From assembly GCA_024958995.1 (NCBI GenBank), contig JANXGZ010000165.1:1-6548 (forward strand): a stretch of 6,548 nucleotides of DNA, given 5' to 3'. Below, piece after piece: positions 1 to 4,529 of this stretch. The notes under the pieces were generated by a model, which saw only the letters and a list, made by a program, of their open reading frames with translations, was not told where the DNA came from and ran no database searches. The position numbers and the translations under genes were made by a program. Origin of the DNA: Methylococcales bacterium. Lineage in GTDB: Bacteria > Pseudomonadota > Gammaproteobacteria > Methylococcales > UBA1147. Numbering within the stretch: the first letter of the stretch is position 1; each line of letters opens with the position of its first letter.

Positions 1-105
1 ACGGGAACTGTAGCTGGATACCTGGAATCCTCGATGCTCAAGAGCATCAGAATAATTCCTGGCTTGATCGGGATCGTCTTCGACGATGGCTACCAGTGCG
101 CTCAT
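1..105 (-). CDS. Response regulator, N-terminal receiver fragment (runs off left edge)
   Basis: Read on the minus strand, an ATG at 105-103 opens a frame that stays open to the window edge (35 codons). The peptide begins MSALVAIVEDDPDQARNY and continues with a DAL-x3-G-F-x-V pattern. This is the first beta strand, the acidic pocket (E9, D10, D11), helix 1 and strand 2 of a CheY-like receiver domain. The phospho-acceptor Asp and any output domain lie outside the window. An in-frame TAG three codons upstream fixes the start; only a weak ribosome site precedes it. The NY-x-DAL-x3-G spacing resembles, from memory, the response regulator of the proteobacterial dedicated sortase system (PdsR type), but other OmpR-like regulators remain possible. 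The receiver call is firm despite its shortness; the subfamily is a guess. It lies on the same strand as the DUF3592-type gene, with a 302-base gap between them. Confidence 0.8.
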   Translation of the reverse strand, partial: MSALVAIVEDDPDQARNYSDALEHRGFQVSSYSSR

Positions 106-407
106 GTTCTGCTACCAGTGGGGACCTGACTATGATTTTATCGCATTCGTTCATCGAGGACCCCATACCATTCGTTTTTTGGGAGCGCTCGATGATTATG
201 GCGGTGACTGCAACACAGCGTTGGCGGTTAGCTACGGATTTGCTAAATCATTCGATTGGTGCAATTGAATGAATACTTAAATGTTCATCCGGACCTGAAA
301 TGCGCGACCCTTTGCTGCCTTGCTCCCGGTCCGTATTTCTGAGAATTTGCGGCTAATGAGTCGTATTTTCCGTCTGCTTCTGCGTTATTGAAAACGCATC
401 TGCTTTG
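106..407. other. Intergenic stretch with no convincing gene
   Basis: This stretch separates two minus-strand genes. Short frames are open on the plus strand (for example 3-272 and 86-268), but the left part overlaps the response-regulator frame and none encodes a recognisable motif or has a ribosome site. It contains an 8-base palindrome GAGCGCTC at 183-190 next to a T6 run, and an inverted repeat at 290-333 that is listed separately. It probably carries the promoter and upstream region of the response-regulator gene, but I see no clear -35/-10 pair. Confidence 0.5.
290..333. repeat. Inverted repeat CGGACC / GGTCCG with a 32-base loop
   Basis: CGGACC at 290-295 is complementary to GGTCCG at 328-333. 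The stem is six perfect base pairs enclosing 32 bases. There is no T tract on either strand immediately after it, so it does not look like an intrinsic terminator for the DUF3592-type gene upstream. It could be a small structured RNA element, an operator half-site pair or chance. Confidence 0.3.
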
Positions 408-872
408 TTAGTCCCTGAAATCTCTGTATTCCGAAACCAGGTAGAGAACGACAGCCGAGCCGAGCATGATAATGATAAGGAATACGACTGGACTAAGAAT
501 GTCCGGAAATTCCCAGAGTAGAAGCGAACGGGGTTCGGATTCTTCAACGGGATTGAAATAGACAACAACGTTCTTTCCTACCGGAAAGGCCTTGGCAACT
601 TGCTCGGCCTTCTTCCTGGTCGAAAAGATGGGTTCAGCTGGCCGGATTCGGTTTCCTTCCACGGTGCTTCCCTCATTTTCATAGCGGTAGACGAGTTCGA
701 GCCGGAAACTCTGCTCTTCGTCGTTTTCATAGGCTACTACTTTATTGGACACGATGGTTCCGCTCGATGTTGGCCAAACCTCTGGTTTCTCAAGGTAGAA
801 TTCGTTTTCTTGCCAGGTGAATGCCAGTACTAGCAAAGCGGTTATGGACATCCAGAATGCAGCGTGCCGCAT
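408..872 (-). CDS. DUF3592-type membrane protein with two transmembrane helices
   Basis: The predicted protein has 154 residues. A hydrophobic segment lies at about residues 5-20 and a second at about 124-147, with a soluble beta-rich domain of about 100 residues between them. That domain carries the pattern I associate with DUF3592: W-P-x-x-x-G-T-I at 33-40, a VYRYENEG strand motif at 61-68, a cluster ending in KKAEQ (87-91), and FPVGK followed by VVVYFNP (96-108). The function of the family is unknown to me; small envelope or bacteriocin-associated proteins carry this domain. The frame is open upstream to 932, but the ATG at 872 is preferred because AGGAGG sits six bases before it and the hydrophobic helix then begins right after the start. 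No catalytic residues or cysteines are visible. It faces away from the transaldolase-like gene and lies upstream of the response regulator on the same strand. Confidence 0.75.
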   Translation of the reverse strand: MRHAAFWMSITALLVLAFTWQENEFYLEKPEVWPTSSGTIVSNKVVAYENDEEQSFRLELVYRYENEGSTVEGNRIRPAEPIFSTRKKAEQVAKAFPVGKNVVVYFNPVEESEPRSLLLWEFPDILSPVVFLIIIMLGSAVVLYLVSEYRDFRD

Positions 873-878
873 GACCTC

Positions 879-884
879 CCTCCT
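879..884 (-). promoter_or_regulatory. Ribosome-binding site that decides the start of the DUF3592-type gene
   Basis: On the minus strand AAGGAGG precedes ATG 872-870, with six bases between AGGAGG and the ATG. This near-perfect anti-16S match argues for the 872 start and against the longer frame beginning at 932. Confidence 0.75.
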
Positions 885-918
885 TAGATTCGTTGTAAAA
901 GGCGCTAGTGTATACTCT

Positions 919-947
919 TTAATATCGCCCAACCAGCCAATGCTTAA
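919..947 (-). promoter_or_regulatory. Possible sigma-70 promoter for the DUF3592-type gene
   Basis: On the minus strand TTAAGC (947-942) and TATTAA (924-919) are separated by exactly 17 bases, about 47 bases before the start codon. Both hexamers are mediocre matches to the consensus, so this is only a candidate. A second -10-like TATACA (914-909) lies closer to the gene but lacks a well-spaced -35. Confidence 0.2.
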
Positions 948-1020
948 CCCGGAATAACTTTCTCAGAGCGGACCAATGCAGCCTTTTTCGGGGGAGAGTT
1001 GGCAGCGAACATTGCTGAAA

Positions 1021-1060
1021 TCTGGCCAGGGTCAGGGATACCTAGGAAAGTCTGGCAGGG
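1021..1060. repeat. Two direct TCTGGC(C)AGGG copies exactly 30 bp apart
   Basis: TCTGGCCAGGG begins at 1021 and TCTGGCAGGG begins at 1051, a 30-bp period close to three helical turns. The first copy contains the 8-bp palindrome CTGGCCAG (1022-1029). They lie in the divergent region, 79 bases before the ATG of the transaldolase-like gene. This placement would suit a paired activator or repressor site, but two short copies could also arise by chance. Confidence 0.3.
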
Positions 1061-1138
1061 GGGCGTGCAACACTACTGCAACGGGTTGATGCGGCATGGA
1101 TCACGGTGTTTTGCTGGCGACACACGCATTTTAATACG

Positions 1139-1864
1139 ATGGAAAATCAAACGCAGGCACCACTCGTAGCGAATTCGGCTTTTCCAGAACCGCGTTTCTT
1201 TCTCGACAGTGCTGACCTGCGCCAATGGGAAACCTGGTTGCCGGCTGGACTGTTTTTTGGTGTGACCACCAATCCGATCTTGCTTCGAGATGCAGGAGAA
1301 GCTTGCAGTTGCGATAATCTCAAAGTTCTGGTTCGCCGTGCGGTGGATCTGAATGCCCGGGAAGTTCAGGTGCAAACCTGGGGAATGTCTGTCGATGCCA
1401 TGGTTCGGACGGGTAGATTGCTGGCCGACATGGATCCCTGTGTCGTGGTCAAGGTTCCGGCTACGCGCAACGGTACGGCAGCAGCAACCAAGCTACTGGC
1501 GGACGGCGCTCGCATTACCATGACCTGCGTGTTTGCGGTGCACCAGGCCCTGACCGCGGCAGCCCTGGGTGCCGATTATGTCGCCCCTTACTTGGGGCGC
1601 ATGACCGACCAGGGGCAGAATGGAATACAGGCTGTTGCGCAGATGCAAGCGAGCGTCAACAAAGTCGGTAGTTCATTGCGGGTGCTGGCGGCCAGTATCC
1701 GGGAGGTCAAAGACGTCACCGCTCTCGCCGGTTACGGGGTGAACACCTTCACCCTATCGACAGTGATAGCCAGTCAATGGTTCAGCGTCGATGCTACGGA
1801 TCAGGCTGCAGAAGTCTTTGAACAAGCGGCCACGGCTTCACCCGTGTTGGAAGAGTACCTCTAA
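1139..1864 (+). CDS. Transaldolase / fructose-6-phosphate-aldolase-like enzyme
   Basis: This 241-residue TIM-barrel protein is close in size to the short FSA-like transaldolases (about 215-220 residues) rather than full transaldolases. With numbering from ATG 1139, FFLDSAD (20-26) supplies the strand-1 aspartate and GVTTNP (41-46) is the second family signature. CVVVKVPAT (101-109) carries the Schiff-base lysine K105. YVAPYLGR (147-154) matches the FSA segment YVAPYVNR, with its active-site tyrosine and arginine. VLAASIRE (182-189) matches the late-barrel VLAASFK strand. All catalytic residues I can place are present, so an active aldolase or transaldolase on a phosphorylated or free sugar is likely; the substrate cannot be told. 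The frame is also open from GTG 1106, adding 11 residues. Neither start has a good SD, and ATG 1139 is chosen because homology begins about 18 residues later. It is divergent from the DUF3592-type gene and upstream of the transporter. Confidence 0.88.
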   Translation: MENQTQAPLVANSAFPEPRFFLDSADLRQWETWLPAGLFFGVTTNPILLRDAGEACSCDNLKVLVRRAVDLNAREVQVQTWGMSVDAMVRTGRLLADMDPCVVVKVPATRNGTAAATKLLADGARITMTCVFAVHQALTAAALGADYVAPYLGRMTDQGQNGIQAVAQMQASVNKVGSSLRVLAASIREVKDVTALAGYGVNTFTLSTVIASQWFSVDATDQAAEVFEQAATASPVLEEYL

Positions 1865-2000
1865 CCAAAAATGGATCGAGGGTTCGGCGTGTCTAAGCTG
1901 TTGGTTTTGGGCCCTTCTGGTTTGATGTAGAATCTGCCGGGTCCCGAAGGTGCCGCCTTTTCTGAGGTCTGATTCAGCGGACCAAATCTTTGCCGCGAAA

Positions 2001-2150
2001 ATGGACAACAATAACTATTCCGTGCCGATCAGCGGACGTGCTGGACTGGCCGATTGTTCCTGCCGGCCAGGCTGCGATGGACAGTGTGCATCACGCTTTG
2101 TGATCTCAACCCGATACGGGGGAAACCTGGAGAATAAAAAAGGAGGATAG
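2001..2150 (+). CDS. Possible cysteine-rich leader peptide (doubtful)
   Basis: A 49-codon frame starts at ATG 2001 (or GTG 1950 for 66 codons). Its TAG stop at 2148-2150 lies between the transporter's SD and its GTG start. The peptide holds four cysteines in eleven residues, spaced C-x-C-x3-C-x3-C (codons at 2055-2087), which resembles a small metal-binding loop. Such a peptide just before a metal-transporter-like gene, with translation running through the next ribosome site, would suit a coupled or sensing leader. Against it, no SD precedes either start, the frame overlaps a stable hairpin, and short frames of this size are common by chance. Confidence 0.2.
   Translation: MDNNNYSVPISGRAGLADCSCRPGCDGQCASRFVISTRYGGNLENKKGG
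2046..2070 (+). promoter_or_regulatory. GC-rich hairpin in the leader of the NRAMP-like gene
   Basis: CTGGCCG (2046-2052) pairs perfectly with CGGCCAG (2064-2070) around an 11-base loop. Two smaller hairpins follow: ATCAC/GTGAT at 2090-2104 with a 5-base loop, and CCCG/CGGG at 2110-2120 with a 3-base loop. The SD comes next. The surrounding 1865-2155 gap (291 bases) contains no confident gene, and I do not recognise a known riboswitch class in it. No T tract follows the main hairpin, so it is not an intrinsic terminator. It may be a structured 5' leader that modulates transporter translation. Confidence 0.35.
2141..2146 (+). promoter_or_regulatory. Ribosome-binding site that decides a GTG start
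   Basis: AGGAGG at 2141-2146, preceded by an A-rich run, sits nine bases before GTG 2156. It supports this GTG as the true start of the transporter gene. No ATG lies near this site in frame. Confidence 0.8.
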
Positions 2151-2155
2151 AGACA

Positions 2156-3412
2156 GTGACCTACAACAGATTCCAGGGCTACCTGCAAAGCCTGGGTCCT
2201 GGCCTGATCCTGGCAGGAACCTCGATCGGCGTATCCCATGTGGTGCAATCTACCCGGGCCGGAGCTGTGTTTGGGTTTGGGCTGGTTGGCGTCATCCTAG
2301 TGGTCAACGTCATTAAGTATCCTTTTTTTGAATTCGGTCCCCGTTATGCGGCGGCAACCGGGGAAACCCTAGTCGAGGGTTATCAGCGTATTGGTCGATG
2401 GGTACTGCCAGCTTTCATGGTTTTGACCTTTCTGACCATGTTTACGATTCAGGCTGGAGTAACGATCGTGGCTGCCGGACTAGCCGCCAATCTTTTCAGG
2501 GATTTAGCGGATCTCTCGGTTCCGGTCTGGAGTGTCATCATCCTTGCCGTCATTGCGGCCCTTCTGATCATCGGCCGCTATCCGTGGCTCGACAAACTGA
2601 TGAAGGGCATGGTTGTTCTTCTTGGGGTATCGACCCTTGTTGCCTTCGTGGCAGCGGTTCAACATGGGGGTATGGGCGATCCTGCTTTCGAAGGGCCGGA
2701 TTTGCTGGATGGAACCAGTATTGCGTTCGTGGTGGCCTTGGCCGGATGGATGCCATCGGCCATCGAAATATCCGTATGGCATTCCCTGTGGTCGGTTGAG
2801 CGGGAAAAGCAAACAGGACATCGACCGACCCTTCGGGAGTCGTTATTCGATTTCAATTTCGGTTACCTCTTTACGGTTCTCTATGCACTGGTCTTTCTTT
2901 CGCTGGGCGCCCTGATCCTGTTTGGCACGGGCGAGCAGCTCCCGGAAAGCTCGGTCGCATTTACCGCGTCCTTCATCAACGTTTACACCTCGGCGTTGGG
3001 AGGTTGGAGCTGGACGCTAATTGCTGTGGCCACCTTCACCACCATGTTCTCGACGACGCTCGCCGTGACGGATGCGTTCCCCCGGGTTTGGCGCCGTTCA
3101 ATCGAGTGTCTGCGGCCCGAATCAAAACGCATGCACGTCGGGTTGTACTGGATGATCCTAGCGGTGACCTGCTGTGTGGCGTTGATGATCATCTTTCGCT
3201 TCACTGGACAGCTGAAAGCTCTGATCGATTTCGCGACGACTCTGTCGTTCCTATCGGCTCCGCTTTATGCTTACATCAATTACCGGGTCATTATGGCACC
3301 GCACGTGCCCGAGGCCTACCGGCCTCCGCTTTGGTTGAGAGTCATGTCATGGGTAGGTCTATTCTCGCTTTCTCTGTTCGCTTTCGGGTTCGTGATTTGG
3401 CGTTTTTTCTGA
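2156..3412 (+). CDS. NRAMP-related membrane transporter lacking the classical metal-site motifs
   Basis: This 418-residue protein has about eleven hydrophobic segments, matching the NRAMP/MntH length and LeuT-like topology. LGPGLILAGTSIG (13-25) is the family's TM1 opening. Classical NRAMPs then have D-P-G-N, whose Asp and Asn bind the metal; here the position reads G-V-S-H (25-28), followed by QSTRAGA. In TM6 the classical M-P-H motif becomes GWMPSAIE (197-204), so the Met-Pro is kept and the His is lost. Other expected features remain: KYPFFEFGPRYAAATGE (54-70) for the TM2 region, and TTLAVTDAFPR (300-310) in the later helices. This matches a divergent NRAMP-related branch usually auto-annotated as divalent metal cation transporter; its real substrate is uncertain. 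The GTG start is fixed by a strong SD. It lies 291 bases after the transaldolase-like gene and 77 bases before the TrpF-like gene, so cotranscription with the latter is likely. Confidence 0.85.
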   Translation: MTYNRFQGYLQSLGPGLILAGTSIGVSHVVQSTRAGAVFGFGLVGVILVVNVIKYPFFEFGPRYAAATGETLVEGYQRIGRWVLPAFMVLTFLTMFTIQAGVTIVAAGLAANLFRDLADLSVPVWSVIILAVIAALLIIGRYPWLDKLMKGMVVLLGVSTLVAFVAAVQHGGMGDPAFEGPDLLDGTSIAFVVALAGWMPSAIEISVWHSLWSVEREKQTGHRPTLRESLFDFNFGYLFTVLYALVFLSLGALILFGTGEQLPESSVAFTASFINVYTSALGGWSWTLIAVATFTTMFSTTLAVTDAFPRVWRRSIECLRPESKRMHVGLYWMILAVTCCVALMIIFRFTGQLKALIDFATTLSFLSAPLYAYINYRVIMAPHVPEAYRPPLWLRVMSWVGLFSLSLFAFGFVIWRFF

Positions 3413-3460
3413 CCCTACTGGTTCTGATCCGCGCGAGCCTTTTCGCCGCTTTCCTTTTTT

Positions 3461-3466
3461 AGGAGG
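3461..3466 (+). promoter_or_regulatory. Perfect AGGAGG placed too far from the TrpF-like start
   Basis: AGGAGG at 3461-3466 lies 23 bases before ATG 3490, much further than the usual 5-10. The same TAG that overlaps it (3460-3462) blocks any upstream in-frame start, and the only closer near-cognate codon in frame is ATA at 3484. A T7 run (3474-3480) lies between. Either translation uses a long spacer, a rare start codon is used, or the site is fortuitous. Confidence 0.4.
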
Positions 3467-3489
3467 CATCATCTTTTTTTCCGATAGCC

Positions 3490-4188
3490 ATGTCCTCTGA
3501 TTCGTTCAGAAACCTGATCCAGGTTGCGGGTATTGCCAGCCTTGAAGAGGCTCGCATGCTGGTTGACTGCGGTGTGAAGTACCTGGGGTTTCCCCTGCAT
3601 TTGCCCGTGCACCAGGAAGATCTGCCGGAGGAAGAGGCTGCCAGGATTTCGAGATCCCTAGTTGACCCGTGCCGGGCCGTTGCGATTACCTATCAGGACG
3701 GGGCTTCAGAAATTGCTGAGCTTTCTCGGCTTCTTGATGCTGGTATGGTTCAGCTTCACGGTGATATTGCGGTCGGGCAGCTTGCTCGGTTGAAGTTGAT
3801 CCGGCCCGACTTACAGGTCGTTAAGAGCCTAATCATTGGATTGTACAATCTAAGTCAACTTTGTGACATGGTGCGGGCGATGGAGCCTTTTGTTGATGCT
3901 TTCATCACCGACACCTACGATGCTGTAAATGGAGCCAGTGGTGCGACAGGCAAGACTCATGATTGGGAAATCAGCCGGGAGCTGGTGGCCTTTTCGGCTC
4001 GTCCCGTGATCCTTGCCGGCGGCCTGACACCGGCAAATGTTCGGCAAGCGATTCTTGCCGTCAGGCCCGCAGGGGTCGATACCCATACGGGTGTTGAAGA
4101 TGTTTGCGGTAAAAAAGACGGGGATAAGGTCAAGCGCTTTGTAGAACAGGCGGATTTAGCTTTTGCATTGATTCATGGGTCGTGTTGA
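3490..4188 (+). CDS. TrpF-like (phosphoribosylanthranilate isomerase family) protein without the catalytic Cys
   Basis: This 232-residue (beta/alpha)8-barrel protein is near the usual TrpF size. Family signatures, in order, are IQVAGI (10-15), YLGF (31-34), VQLHGD (87-92), DAFITDTYD (136-144), GATGKTHDWE (151-160), LAGGLTPANV (175-184) and GVDTHTGVED (195-204), then GKKD-x-x-KVKRFV (207-218). Authentic TrpF begins K-I-C-G, with the Cys as general base and an Asp in the strand before G-GTGKT as general acid. Here the Cys is Ala13, while the Asp (D141) is retained. The strand-2 loop that normally contains K-S-P-R-Y reads HLPVHQEDLPEE (37-48), so a ligand-contacting arginine is also missing, and the usual VSSGVE has become THTGVE. 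The phosphate-binding GGL and G-V-D/GVE strands survive, suggesting a phosphorylated ligand. A role in tryptophan synthesis is unlikely: no other trp gene is nearby. It follows the NRAMP-like gene by 77 bases and probably shares its transcript. Confidence 0.82.
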   Translation: MSSDSFRNLIQVAGIASLEEARMLVDCGVKYLGFPLHLPVHQEDLPEEEAARISRSLVDPCRAVAITYQDGASEIAELSRLLDAGMVQLHGDIAVGQLARLKLIRPDLQVVKSLIIGLYNLSQLCDMVRAMEPFVDAFITDTYDAVNGASGATGKTHDWEISRELVAFSARPVILAGGLTPANVRQAILAVRPAGVDTHTGVEDVCGKKDGDKVKRFVEQADLAFALIHGSC

Positions 4189-4529
4189 ACACCCCGACCT
4201 GGCTTTCCGCAAGCAATGACCTGATGGAAGAGTCTCTAGTTCAAGTCTCTATCTTTCCAGTACTTGGTCCCCTGAATGGTTATTTGTAAAGTCAGACTAT
4301 TCTCGGTCAGTTGATTCATCCTGACGCCTGGTGCAATGGTTCCACAGCCGCTTCGGCAGAGTCTCCTTTCTCTCCCAGCTTTCCAGCCGCGTCTGCCTGG
4401 CCGTTGGCCTCTCATCCCTGATTGATGAATTGGTTAAAGGCCGATTGGTTATCAAAAACAAAGATACCTCTGAAATCCTTGATGCCTATGCCCAATCCAA
4501 CACCTGCGGAAAACATCTTCATGTAGGTA
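4189..4529. other. Convergent spacer with no convincing gene
   Basis: This stretch lies between two genes that converge. A plus-strand frame from GTG 4331 to 4591 is open, but it overlaps the 3' end of the CLC gene, has no ribosome site and shows no motif I know. Two AGTCTCT copies lie 13 bases apart (4231 and 4244). An imperfect hairpin, GGTTATC / GATACC around 4447-4468 with an A-rich loop on the plus strand, could slow transcription coming from either side, but no standard GC stem plus T tract is present for either gene. Confidence 0.5.

Noticed and set aside
86..268. Plus-strand 60-codon frame, and a longer open frame at 3-272
   Set aside because: No ribosome site or family motif. The left part overlaps the convincing minus-strand response-regulator start, so these are most likely chance frames.
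289..333. Resemblance of CCGGACCTGA and CTGCCTTG to the complement of the bacterial SRP (4.5S) RNA core
   Set aside because: The pieces are in the wrong order and the domain IV stem with its GGAA-type loop cannot be formed, so this is not called as an SRP RNA.
353..568. Minus-strand 71-codon frame overlapping the DUF3592-type gene
   Set aside because: It is an out-of-frame shadow; the DUF3592 frame has the SD, the membrane helices and the domain motifs.
1901..1933. TTGGTT (1901-1906) and TAGAAT (1928-1933) as a promoter for the NRAMP-like gene
   Set aside because: TAGAAT is a fair -10, but the spacing is 21 bases and no better -35 exists at 16-18, so it falls short of a supportable call.
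3433..3460. GCGA/TCGC hairpin followed by a pyrimidine and T6 run as a terminator after the NRAMP-like gene
   Set aside because: The stem has only four pairs and the T run starts eight bases after it, too weak and too distant for an intrinsic terminator.
3004..3462. Plus-strand 152-codon frame within and beyond the NRAMP-like gene
   Set aside because: It is an out-of-frame shadow of the transporter; its sequence is compositionally odd and it lacks a ribosome site.
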